Below, piece by piece: positions 48,605 to 57,389 of a stretch of 64,000 nt of DNA. The stretch spans positions 1,628,001 to 1,692,000 of the forward strand of contig NZ_CP060720.1 of NCBI RefSeq assembly GCF_014397115.1. The letters run 5' to 3'. The stretch is from Vagococcus carniphilus (GTDB lineage: Bacteria; Bacillota; Bacilli; Lactobacillales; Vagococcaceae). Numbering within the stretch: position 1 is the stretch's first letter; the number at the start of each line of letters is the position of its first letter. The translations under genes and the position numbers were made by a program. A model generated the notes under the pieces. The model did not search any database, was not told where the DNA came from, and worked only from the letters and a program-made list of their open reading frames with translations.

Positions 48605-48772
48605 AAACAGAGAAAAAGGTGAAAATCCTTTACAGCCCCTAGCTACTGTAAAATTGACGAGATCATATATGCCACTGAGAAATTGGGAAGGCTTGATCAA
48701 GGATGAAATTGAGTCAGGATATCTGTTTTTTAATAGAACGTGAAAATTATCTATGGGTGTAAATTTTCAATT
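48605..48772 (+). ncRNA. Cobalamin riboswitch 4 (second of tandem pair)
   Basis: AGAAAAAGGTGAAAATCC, TTACAGCCCCTAGCTACTGT, GCCACTG…TTGGGAAGG and GAGTCAGGATATCTG repeat the order seen in riboswitch 3, only 7 bases after its terminator. ATGGGTGTAAAT at about 48753 can pair with the next terminator arm. Confidence 0.9.
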
Positions 48773-48778
48773 AACGAC

Positions 48779-48808
48779 AAAACACCTTTTTTGAGGTGTT
48801 TTTTTATT
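48779..48808 (+). terminator. Terminator of riboswitch 4
   Basis: AAAACACCT and AGGTGTTTT form a stem with a T run, 50 bases before the giant gene's start. Confidence 0.9.
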
Positions 48809-48858
48809 GGGGAGGGAATAAAAAGTAGTTGTTTTATCAGAATAAGGGAGGAATATAA

Positions 48859-51800
48859 TTGAAAATTAATTTTAAGAAAAAAACAAAATTATCATTAAGT
48901 TTATTGGTATGTTCATCAGCTTTATTATTAGGGGGAACAGGAGCATTTGCTTGGGATGGAGTAGATGACGTTAAAGAACCTATACAAGTTGGTGACGTCT
49001 ATCAAATTGGTAGTGCTGAAGAATTAGCATGGTTTGCTAAAGAGGTTAATTCAGGCAAAACGCTAGATGCTGTATTAACGAAAGATATAGATTTAGAAAA
49101 TAAAGATTGGAGTCCTATTGGATCAAGTAGTTTTAAAGGTAATTTCAATGGAAATAACTTTGAAATTAAAGGTTTTAAAATAGAAGACGCTACTGGCTGG
49201 CAAGGTTTTTTTGGAAAGAATGAAGGCACAATCGCTAATTTTTCTATTGATGGAAGTATTAGCACAATAAGTGGTAACGGAACTGGTTCTGTGACCCCGT
49301 GGAATGCTGAAAATGGAGTTATTGACAACGTTTCTAGTTCAGTAAACGTTTCTTCTACTAATACAAAAAGTATGGGAGGAATTGCTGGACAAAATACACT
49401 TGGTGGCATTATCAAAAACACTGAGTTTTCAGGAGAAGTAAATGGTCAATCTAATACGTCAACTACTCAACATATTGGTGGAATTACCGGAACAAATAAT
49501 TCGGGAGATATTATTGGGAATATAAACTATGGTAATGTTTTAGGAACAAATCTCTCTAAACAAACAAGAGTAGGTGGACTTGTTGGTACTTGGGATTCAA
49601 AAAGTTCTTCAACTATTGCTAATAACATCAATTATGGTAAAGTGACGTCAAATAGTAAGTTTGCTAGAATCGCTGGGCTTATTGGATTTTATAATAATAC
49701 CGCAGCTAGTAATGCTGACATTAAAGATGTATTTATCAATTCAATAAATTTTGGGACAGTTTCCGCAGAACAACCTACAGCAATTGATAGCTTAATTAAT
49801 TCAAAAGATCCTTTAGAAAAGGATAAGTATTTTAATTCTAATAATAATTTTGATGGGTTAAAAGAGAATTTCGATACTGAAGAAGCAACTACTCAAATCA
49901 ATGAATTTGATGGTTCTGATTTCCAAGTTTCTATTCCTGAGTCTGCTAAATTTAACTTAGCTAAAGATGGTTCTGTTAAATTAACTTCACAATTAAATCG
50001 TTCAAAAGAAGAACCTATTGATGAGGAGAAAGTAAAAAAAGCTGAAGAATATCTGAATAAAGCAATTTTAGCTTTAAATACCAGCTACTTTAAATATACT
50101 CCTGTTTTTGGACAAGATACTAACATAAACGCTATGGTTGAAAAAGGTTTTTTAGATAAAGGTTTTCCAGACATAAAAGTTAGTGTAAAAAGTACATCAA
50201 ATGAAGAATATATTGCCAAAGATGGAACAGTTCACTATTACTACAAAAATCCTAATGAATCTGATGGAATGAGATTTAGAAGTGTTGCTGTTGTATATGA
50301 ATTAACTAAAGATGGAGCAGTTGTTGAATTTGCCCCAAAATCAAATGCTGTTATTCATTGGAATAGAGATAAACTAGAAAAAATTACTCAAGAAGAGATT
50401 CTTGATCAACTATCTCTTGAAAGTATCAAAGGAGATAATGAATCTACTGAAAAATTTGATAAAAATCTCTTATTACCAAAATATATTGATAATAAGAGAT
50501 GGGGAGAAGTTAGCTGGGGATCTTCAAATTCCGAGTTATTAAAAATTGATAACAGCTTACAAACTGGTAATTCCAACAATATGTACAACCCATTTATTGG
50601 TAAAATAAAACGTGATGAAAAAGACCAAAAAGTATTATTAACTGCTTCTGTCAAAAATAATCAAGTTCCCGGTGGACAACCAGACTTAATTATTTCAAAA
50701 GAAATCGAAGTGACAATCAAAGGGCTTGGTGCTGGTAGCAAAGATGAAATCCAATCTTTAATGGATGAACATTATACGTTTGATAAAATGACTGACAGTG
50801 TTACAAAAGAAAAAATAAATCCTGAACAAGTTGTAAATGATATTGGTTTACCAAATCCAAAAGGTACAGGTGTTCCCTTAAGTCATTTATATCAATTTAA
50901 AGCTGTAAGTGATACACCAGATGTATTAACCGTAACGGGTTATCGTCTAAATGTCTTACGACCATTACCAGGTGAACCTGCTAAAAAAGCTTCATTTACT
51001 GTTACAATGAATGATCGTAATTCGACTCTTTCAGCTAGCAAAACATTTGATATAATGATTCAACCTTTAACACAAAAAGAAATTGATGATGAAGTTAAAT
51101 TGATGGATGCTGCTAAAGCTAACTATTTCAATGGTTTAAATAAAGCTGGTAATAGTGATGCAACTAACATTACTGAACGATTAAACACGTTCCAACAAGT
51201 GTCATTCAACGAAGATGGTAAAACTCTTAATTGGGTATATGATTCTAAAGATTTAAAAAATAGAGGAATTGTTCCAGTAAGCATCGATGAAACAAGACCT
51301 TCTGAACAATGGGATAAATTCCATTCAAGTAATAATGCTGTTCTTCAACATGAGAGCTTATTTTTAACTAAACCAGAACATGATGTTAAAGTAACAGTCA
51401 AAAGTGTTTTATCAAGTTCTGTATTAGGAAAATACGCTAAACAATATCCTGATAATAAAGACTTACAAAAATTATACCGTCAACCTGTTTCTGTTGATTT
51501 AGTTGTTAAAGGTAAAAATGGAGAAAATCCTAAACCTGAAGAAAAAAGAAAAGTAAGCTTCTCAATGATTGGAGAAAAAGAGAATGCTTCTTATACTAAC
51601 TGGTTAACTACAACTGGTGAAGGAGATGAATATACTTCTGTATTTGATGTATTCAAAAAGGCAATGGATGACAATGGATATACTTTTGTCGGATCAAATT
51701 ATATCTCAAGTATTACTAATCCATCGGGGGTTACATTAACACATAAAGAACATGGCCCAAGCAGTGGCTGGATGTATGCTGTCAACGGTGTTATTGTCGA

Positions 51801-54030
51801 TTTAATGCCTGCGGATCAAATGATTGAAGATGGAGACCAAATCACATGGTTCTATGTTGAAGACTATCAAACTGACCCTCGAATCATAGATGGAAAATTT
51901 GATCCTGAAGCTGGAAAAGAAAGTGATTTAGCTAAAGCTCAACGCTTAATTAGAGCTATTGGTGATGTGACTCTTGAAAAAGAAGAAGCTATCAAAGAAG
52001 CTCGAGGAGCTCTTGATCAAGTAAAAGACAAAGGTCAATTATTTATTATTCTTCATGTACAACTTGAAGAAAAAGAAAATCAATTAAAAGCTCTTAAATT
52101 AGACGCTCAAAACAAAGATGCTGCTAAAAAAGTTGAAGAATTAATTTCTTCAATTGGTGAAGTAACACTTGCAAGTGAACCAGCTATTTCTAAAGCAGCT
52201 CAAGCATATGATGAATTAACAGAAGCAGCTCAAAAACTTGTATCAAATCATGATGCATTGGAAACAGCTAAAGAAACTTACAGTAATTTAGTAAAAGAGC
52301 AAGAAAATAAAAAAGCAACTAAAACTGTTATTGATACAATTGACCAATTAGGAACACCTACGATGGCTAATAAAGCTCAAGTAGAATTAGCCCGTCAATT
52401 ATTCGATGCTTTGACTGAAGAACAAAAAGTGTTGGTAACTAACTTAGAAACATTGGCTGCAGCTGAAAAAACAGTTGAAGAATTAGTTTCAACTATTGAT
52501 GCTGTAAATGAAGCTATCGAAAACTTGTCTGAAACTATTTCTTTAAACGATAAGGAAGCAGTTGCAAAAGCTCTAGCATTATATAATGCCTTACCTGAAG
52601 CATCTAGAGTCTTTGTATCTAATTTAGAATTTTTAGAAAATGCAAATAAACAAGTTAAATTATTAGAAGAAGCTCAACCAGTTGTTGATTTAATTAATAA
52701 TATTGGCGAAGTAACGTTAGCAAGCGAATCTGCAATTAAAAATGCTCGTCAAGCCTTTGATAAATTATCAACAGAGGCACAAGCTAATGTTTTAAATTTA
52801 GAAACATTAACTAAAGCAGAAGATAAATTAAAAGAACTTAAAGGTAACGAAAGTTCTGAAAAAGAATTAAAAGCTCATAAAGAAGTAGCGATTAAAGCTT
52901 TAAACGAATACAAAAACCTTAAAGATTATCGTAAAGCAGAACAAGACGAAATCAATAATATTTTAAAAGAAGCAACAGATAACATTGAAAAAGCTACTGA
53001 TAAAGTATCAGTTGATGGTATCGTTAAAGAAACAAATACTAAACTTGATAAAGTTAAAACTGATAAAGAATTAACTCCAGGTGAAAAATCACCTCAAGGA
53101 GACTACATTAAAGATGGTCGTTATGTAACTATTAACAAAAAAGGTTACAATACTTGGTCTAACTTTAATTGGAAAAAACGTAACAGCTCAGATAAATTAG
53201 TAGGTGAAACTTACCAAGCAAGAGGTAAATATAAACATGAAAATGGTTCAACTTACTTATCATTATATGATAACAATGGTAAATGGCATGGTTATATTAA
53301 TGAAAAAGCTGTTAATGTTGGTGATGGTAAACAAGGTGCTTATATTAAAGATGGTCGCTATGTGACTATTACTAAAGGTAATTATGATATCTGGTCTAAC
53401 TTCGGCTGGAAAAAACGTAACTTTAGTGGAGATTTATTAAACCAAACATTCCAAGCACGTGGTCGCTACAAACACATGAATGGAGCAACTTACTACTCTC
53501 TTTATAATGATAAAGGTGAATGGCAAGGTTATATCAATGCTAACGCAACTAAAGTAGCAGACGGCAAACAAGGTGCTTATATTAGCGACGGCCGTTATGT
53601 AACAATTTCTAAAGGTAACTATGACATTTGGTCTAATTTTAACTGGAAAAAACGTAACTCAAGTAAAAATGTGTTAAATGAAACATTCCAAGTTCGTGGA
53701 AGATATGAACATATGAATGGAGCAACTTATTACTCTCTTTACAACAATAAAGGCGAGTGGCAAGGTTATATTAATGCTAACGCAGCTAAAGTAGCTGATG
53801 GCAAACAAGGCACTTATATTAGAGATGGTCGTAAAGTAACTATCAATAAAAAAGGTTATAATACTTGGTCTAACTTTAATTGGAAAAAACGCCAATCAAC
53901 AAGTAATTTATTCGGAAAAACATTTACTGCTAGAGGAAAATATCGTCATTTCAATGGTGAAATCTACTATTCTTTATATGACAATAAAGGAAACTGGCAC
54001 GGATACGTTAACCAAAATGCTGTAAAATAG
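48859..54030 (+). CDS. Giant secreted GLUG / DUF4430 / helical-repeat protein with GW-like modules
   Basis: 1723 residues from a TTG 8 bases after GGGAGG. Signal peptide (about 1-32); GLUG-type beta-helix repeats (about 50-300; GGIAGQN, GGITGTN, GGLVGTW); Ig-like 'aBig' modules (about 515-760). A DUF4430 domain follows (about 898-1010; SSGWMYAVNGV then DGDQITWFYV). Five 65-residue 'IGEVTL' helical repeats (about 1030-1330) match those of the LPXTG protein at 18745, then one 80-residue repeat like those of 44083, and four GW-like modules (1413-1723). A mosaic of both other surface proteins. Controlled by tandem riboswitches. Proposed surface corrinoid binder. Confidence 0.82.
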   Translation: MKINFKKKTKLSLSLLVCSSALLLGGTGAFAWDGVDDVKEPIQVGDVYQIGSAEELAWFAKEVNSGKTLDAVLTKDIDLENKDWSPIGSSSFKGNFNGNNFEIKGFKIEDATGWQGFFGKNEGTIANFSIDGSISTISGNGTGSVTPWNAENGVIDNVSSSVNVSSTNTKSMGGIAGQNTLGGIIKNTEFSGEVNGQSNTSTTQHIGGITGTNNSGDIIGNINYGNVLGTNLSKQTRVGGLVGTWDSKSSSTIANNINYGKVTSNSKFARIAGLIGFYNNTAASNADIKDVFINSINFGTVSAEQPTAIDSLINSKDPLEKDKYFNSNNNFDGLKENFDTEEATTQINEFDGSDFQVSIPESAKFNLAKDGSVKLTSQLNRSKEEPIDEEKVKKAEEYLNKAILALNTSYFKYTPVFGQDTNINAMVEKGFLDKGFPDIKVSVKSTSNEEYIAKDGTVHYYYKNPNESDGMRFRSVAVVYELTKDGAVVEFAPKSNAVIHWNRDKLEKITQEEILDQLSLESIKGDNESTEKFDKNLLLPKYIDNKRWGEVSWGSSNSELLKIDNSLQTGNSNNMYNPFIGKIKRDEKDQKVLLTASVKNNQVPGGQPDLIISKEIEVTIKGLGAGSKDEIQSLMDEHYTFDKMTDSVTKEKINPEQVVNDIGLPNPKGTGVPLSHLYQFKAVSDTPDVLTVTGYRLNVLRPLPGEPAKKASFTVTMNDRNSTLSASKTFDIMIQPLTQKEIDDEVKLMDAAKANYFNGLNKAGNSDATNITERLNTFQQVSFNEDGKTLNWVYDSKDLKNRGIVPVSIDETRPSEQWDKFHSSNNAVLQHESLFLTKPEHDVKVTVKSVLSSSVLGKYAKQYPDNKDLQKLYRQPVSVDLVVKGKNGENPKPEEKRKVSFSMIGEKENASYTNWLTTTGEGDEYTSVFDVFKKAMDDNGYTFVGSNYISSITNPSGVTLTHKEHGPSSGWMYAVNGVIVDLMPADQMIEDGDQITWFYVEDYQTDPRIIDGKFDPEAGKESDLAKAQRLIRAIGDVTLEKEEAIKEARGALDQVKDKGQLFIILHVQLEEKENQLKALKLDAQNKDAAKKVEELISSIGEVTLASEPAISKAAQAYDELTEAAQKLVSNHDALETAKETYSNLVKEQENKKATKTVIDTIDQLGTPTMANKAQVELARQLFDALTEEQKVLVTNLETLAAAEKTVEELVSTIDAVNEAIENLSETISLNDKEAVAKALALYNALPEASRVFVSNLEFLENANKQVKLLEEAQPVVDLINNIGEVTLASESAIKNARQAFDKLSTEAQANVLNLETLTKAEDKLKELKGNESSEKELKAHKEVAIKALNEYKNLKDYRKAEQDEINNILKEATDNIEKATDKVSVDGIVKETNTKLDKVKTDKELTPGEKSPQGDYIKDGRYVTINKKGYNTWSNFNWKKRNSSDKLVGETYQARGKYKHENGSTYLSLYDNNGKWHGYINEKAVNVGDGKQGAYIKDGRYVTITKGNYDIWSNFGWKKRNFSGDLLNQTFQARGRYKHMNGATYYSLYNDKGEWQGYINANATKVADGKQGAYISDGRYVTISKGNYDIWSNFNWKKRNSSKNVLNETFQVRGRYEHMNGATYYSLYNNKGEWQGYINANAAKVADGKQGTYIRDGRKVTINKKGYNTWSNFNWKKRQSTSNLFGKTFTARGKYRHFNGEIYYSLYDNKGNWHGYVNQNAVK
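53095..54027 (+). repeat. Four GW-like module repeats (second array)
   Basis: Four 237-bp-class units encode TWSNFNWKKR or IWSNFGWKKR modules. Total length equals that of the array at 47179-48111 (311 residues each), and unit order (first and last most divergent) is the same. Confidence 0.88.
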
Positions 54031-54033
54031 ATC

Positions 54034-54075
54034 AAAAAAAGACGATTAGGAAAATTATCCTAGTCGTCTTTTGCT
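54034..54075. terminator. Bidirectional terminator
   Basis: AAAAGACGATTAGGA and TCCTAGTCGTCTTTT form a near-perfect stem between convergent genes. Confidence 0.9.
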
Positions 54076-54077
54076 TT

Positions 54078-54461
54078 TTAATTATTTAATACGGCCATAG
54101 CTAGAGCTTGCTGAATGGTTGTCACATTGCTATCTTTTCTAAATTGAAGAACTTCAGCTGGTTCAATACCACTAGAAATCCATATTTTTAATTCTGATTC
54201 TAAATCAAAATGCCCTGATGTTTCTACACTAAATCTTGAAATGCTCCCATAAGGAATTGATTTGTATTCCGTTTTTTTGCCTGACATTCCTTGTTTATCA
54301 ACGATAATCAATCTTAAATTGGTAAATACAATTAAATCACGAACTAATTTAAAAGCTAAATCAATTTGTTCATCAGGAATTAAAATACTTGCCAATTCTT
54401 TTTCAACATTACTATGTTTAACCTCACTTGCGTTTCCCAATAAGCCATCAAATAATCCCAT
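54078..54461 (-). CDS. PH-domain (bPH) protein
   Basis: 127 residues matching the short bacterial pleckstrin-homology family: LIVFTNLRLIIVDKQG, YKSIPYGSISRFSVETSG and FDLESELKIWI are the typical strand order. The second ATG (54461) is chosen because AAAGGAG abuts the first one. Cytosolic; function unknown in this family. Single-gene unit. Confidence 0.85.
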   Translation of the reverse strand: MGLFDGLLGNASEVKHSNVEKELASILIPDEQIDLAFKLVRDLIVFTNLRLIIVDKQGMSGKKTEYKSIPYGSISRFSVETSGHFDLESELKIWISSGIEPAEVLQFRKDSNVTTIQQALAMAVLNN

Positions 54462-54585
54462 TGTCATGCTCCTTTCAAATTATATAACTATTTTAACACA
54501 TTAAAAGAAGAAGCCCCATTGCCATATGTTAAAATAGAGTGGTAAGCAAATTAGTTTATCTAACCTAAGAAATGAGGTCCTTTAA

Positions 54586-55269
54586 TTGAAAAAAATAGTA
54601 GCCATTACAGGTGCTGGAAGTGGTCTAGGAGCTTCTTTAGCTAAACAATATGATGCGATGGGTTATTATGTTTGTCTTCTTGGTAGAACAGAAGACAAGC
54701 TAATCCAAGTAAGTAAATCCTTAAAAAATAAATCTAGTTACTATCTTGTTGATGTTAGTATTAAAGAAGAAGTGAGCCGGACTTTCAATCAAATAAAAAA
54801 AGAAGTAGGGGAGGTTGATATCTTAATCAACAGTGCCGGTTTAGGTGTATTTGATTTAGCTGAATCACTTAATGAGTCTGCTGTTCATGCAATGATCGAT
54901 ACTAATCTTAAAGGAACTATTTTTTCTACTCAAGAAGTATTGCCTCAAATGAAAAATAACAATCAAGGAGCTATTGTCAATATCATCTCTACAGCAGGCC
55001 TTGAAGGGAAAGCGACAGAATCTGTGTATTGTGCGAGTAAGTTTGGCGTGCGAGGCTTCACGGAAAGTTTGATTGTTGAAACAAAAGCAACCAATGTTTT
55101 TGTCTGTGGTGTCTACATGGGTGGCATGCAAACTGAGTTCTGGGATGGTATTTTTGATGAAAGTAAAACGAACACATTTATGACACCTGATGATGTAGCT
55201 AAGACTATTATTGCTAGTACCACTCAAAAATTAATTCCTTCTGAAATTGTTATTAAAAGTAAAAAATAG
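54586..55269 (+). CDS. Short-chain dehydrogenase/reductase (SDR)
   Basis: 227-residue classical SDR with TTG start. Cofactor motif TGAGSGLG at the N-terminus, NSAG (INSAGLG, in place of NNAG), catalytic Ser in NIISTAGLEG and YxxxK in YCASK. Substrate not predictable; no linked pathway gene. Confidence 0.88.
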   Translation: MKKIVAITGAGSGLGASLAKQYDAMGYYVCLLGRTEDKLIQVSKSLKNKSSYYLVDVSIKEEVSRTFNQIKKEVGEVDILINSAGLGVFDLAESLNESAVHAMIDTNLKGTIFSTQEVLPQMKNNNQGAIVNIISTAGLEGKATESVYCASKFGVRGFTESLIVETKATNVFVCGVYMGGMQTEFWDGIFDESKTNTFMTPDDVAKTIIASTTQKLIPSEIVIKSKK

Positions 55270-55301
55270 AGAAGAGCCTAAAAAGGTTCTTTTCTATTTT
55301 T
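55263..55301. terminator. Bidirectional terminator
   Basis: AAAATAGA-GAAGAGCCT and AGGTTCTTTTCTATTTTT pair between the SDR gene and the convergent polymerase gene. Confidence 0.75.
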
Positions 55302-55302
55302 A

Positions 55303-56616
55303 CTAAGTTAAACCATCCATACCACCAGCATGTCCTCCAACTAAATGACTTCGATTAATAGCTGTTGCGCCTTCTAATCGGCTACTTGCATGATAAATAG
55401 CATCAAAACCATATTTTTCTCTAATGCCATCTATTGTTTCATCCAATATTTTTTGGCTGACTAATTCTTCAGGTTGTTCAAATAAATTTAATTGAAGGAT
55501 ATCTCCATCTGATAGTTTGGAGTAATTAACAGACAGATTCCGTACAGCACTGCCGTCATAGAATTTGTCAAATAAAAGTAAGCAATAACTAGCAAGTTTT
55601 TTAGAAGAATTTGTTTTTGGAATAGACATCTGGCGACTAAATCCTGGTGTTGGTTCACTCCTAGAATAACCGACAGATAAGTGTACGCAATTTGTTTGGT
55701 ATCCTTTTTTTCTAAGTCTTGTTGCTACTTGCTCTGCTATTTCTCTAAGGACAATTTTTGTTTCATTTACTTTTACATAATCTTTCATTAAAACTTGGCT
55801 GTTGCCTATACTTTTAGACTTTGGTTGATAAACCTCTGAGATATTACTTCGATCAATTCCCCAAGCATGGGCAATTAATTGTTGTCCCATAACTCCCATT
55901 GATTCTTTCATTTCAAAAAAGTCATGGTGAGCTAAATCATAAATCGAATAAATCCCTTTATTGTTTAGTCTTTTTTCTGTTCGTCGGTTAATTCCCCAAA
56001 AATCAGTCATATTTTTTATCTGCCAAACTGTATTAGGAACATCTTGATAATGCCATGTTGCAATCATACTAGGGGCATGTTTAGCGGCATTATCTAGTGC
56101 TAACTTACTTAAAAGCATGTTATCTCCAATTCCAATTGTACATGGCAAACGTGTTTCTTTCTGTATATCGTGTTTAAACCTTTCGGCAAATTGATAAGGG
56201 GAGAGGTTAAATAATTTCTTTGATGCTTTTACACGTACAAAGGTTTCATCAATGGAATAGATTAAAATATCTTCATCTGCTACATAACGCCTAAAAATAT
56301 TATTAATTTCAACATTTTTTTTAATATATAAATTCATTCGTGGAGGTACAATATGCAAGTCTTTATGATACGGGATTTGAAAATTTCTCGTTACATTGTC
56401 AATTCCTAATAATTCTTTAGCTTTAGGGGAAGTCGCTAATGCTAAACCTCCTGGAGAATCGCTACCACTCATGACGACTAATAACGCCTTGAGTGGATCT
56501 AATCCTCTCTCAATACACTCAACAGAAGCATAAAACGACTTCATATCAATACAAAGAATATCATCAACTTTTTCATCGCTGTAATCAAAATATTGTTGAT
56601 AACCACTACCATACAT
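55303..56616 (-). CDS. Y-family DNA polymerase (UvrX/UmuC-like)
   Basis: 437-residue translesion polymerase. Catalytic palm motifs CIDMKSFYASVE and IYSIDETFV carry the metal-binding acids; the steric-gate region and thumb/little-finger parts follow. QLNLF near residue 375 is a sliding-clamp-binding motif. It is the last gene of a three-gene SOS unit; its ribosome site GAGGGA lies inside the end of the YolD-like gene. This type is common on Firmicute plasmids, phages and chromosomes, and is probably mutagenic after DNA damage. Confidence 0.9.
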   Translation of the reverse strand: MYGSGYQQYFDYSDEKVDDILCIDMKSFYASVECIERGLDPLKALLVVMSGSDSPGGLALATSPKAKELLGIDNVTRNFQIPYHKDLHIVPPRMNLYIKKNVEINNIFRRYVADEDILIYSIDETFVRVKASKKLFNLSPYQFAERFKHDIQKETRLPCTIGIGDNMLLSKLALDNAAKHAPSMIATWHYQDVPNTVWQIKNMTDFWGINRRTEKRLNNKGIYSIYDLAHHDFFEMKESMGVMGQQLIAHAWGIDRSNISEVYQPKSKSIGNSQVLMKDYVKVNETKIVLREIAEQVATRLRKKGYQTNCVHLSVGYSRSEPTPGFSRQMSIPKTNSSKKLASYCLLLFDKFYDGSAVRNLSVNYSKLSDGDILQLNLFEQPEELVSQKILDETIDGIREKYGFDAIYHASSRLEGATAINRSHLVGGHAGGMDGLT

Positions 56617-56618
56617 AC

Positions 56619-56990
56619 TTATCCCTCGCTTCTAACATACCACTTAACATTCTCTGAAATAGCAATATGACGAATCAAATTGATACTAATGCATAGCTCA
56701 TTAACATAAATTAAATCACCACTAAATCCTAATATTTTCCCCACAATATTGTCGTTGAATCCTCGTCCATCTATTGTCTTTATATTAGGTTGAATTAAAA
56801 CAGGTAAATCTTTTGTTAAGGCTATTTCAATCACCTCAGCTACTTCAGTTAAAGTCATTGTCTCTAGACCAAAATTAATTCGGTTAGCTTCTTTTTTTTC
56901 TAATTCTAATTCTCTTGTGTGCTCGGATAAATAAAAGCCCATATATTTTTTGACACCTCGATCATCGTAGTACTGATTTAATTTCATCAT
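56619..56990 (-). CDS. YolD-like protein
   Basis: 123 residues. YolD-like proteins are regularly encoded directly upstream of Y-family polymerases in Firmicutes and are thought to replace UmuD. DDRGVKKYMGFYLSEHT and the YVNELCISINLIRHI stretch fit the family. Overlaps the preceding small gene at ATGA and is followed by the polymerase after 2 bases. Confidence 0.85.
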   Translation of the reverse strand: MMKLNQYYDDRGVKKYMGFYLSEHTRELELEKKEANRINFGLETMTLTEVAEVIEIALTKDLPVLIQPNIKTIDGRGFNDNIVGKILGFSGDLIYVNELCISINLIRHIAISENVKWYVRSEG

Positions 56991-57256
56991 AAGCTTTGCT
57001 CCTTTTTTAAATCAATCGAGTGCCTAATCATTAATTTCTCAACAACCATTTGTTTTCTGGTATTGTAGTGGCCAAATAAAGCAACTTCAACCTTGCCATT
57101 ATTTAAAAATAATAATTGATGAATAATGTCTTTATTCGCTACTAGGCAATTAATATTTTCTTCTTCTGTTACTAAAGTAAAACGAAGCAGTTTATCAGGA
57201 TACAAGGTGAGAAGCTTAATCTTATCAACAATACCAACTAAATTCTTCTTACTCAT
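56987..57256 (-). CDS. Small SOS-operon protein of unknown function
   Basis: 89 residues from the fourth candidate start (57256), 8 bases after GGAG; ATG 57259 and GTG 57265 are alternatives. Mixed alpha/beta composition with LVANKDIIHQLLFLNNGKVE; no family recognised. First gene behind the LexA promoter and translationally linked to yolD, so a role in translesion synthesis or its regulation is inferred. Confidence 0.7.
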   Translation of the reverse strand: MSKKNLVGIVDKIKLLTLYPDKLLRFTLVTEEENINCLVANKDIIHQLLFLNNGKVEVALFGHYNTRKQMVVEKLMIRHSIDLKKEQSL

Positions 57257-57285
57257 CATTATCACTCCATTTCATTTATAGCTAA

Positions 57286-57314
57286 ATTATACGAACGTTT
57301 GTTCTTATTGTAAA
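57286..57314 (-). promoter_or_regulatory. SOS (LexA) promoter of the polymerase operon
   Basis: Minus strand: TTTACA, 17-base spacer holding AGAACAAACGTTCG (a perfect GAAC…GTTC LexA box), TATAAT. Confidence 0.92.
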
Positions 57315-57389
57315 GGGGAACATGAAAAGATAACAAAATTTATCCAATTCATTTAACACATTTGCTATACTGAATAAAGAGGTGAGAAC

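Noticed and set aside
48435-48743. 102-codon ORF overlapping both tandem riboswitches
   Set aside because: The sequence is fully explained by riboswitch and terminator structure; the peptide is low-complexity and repeats because the riboswitches repeat.
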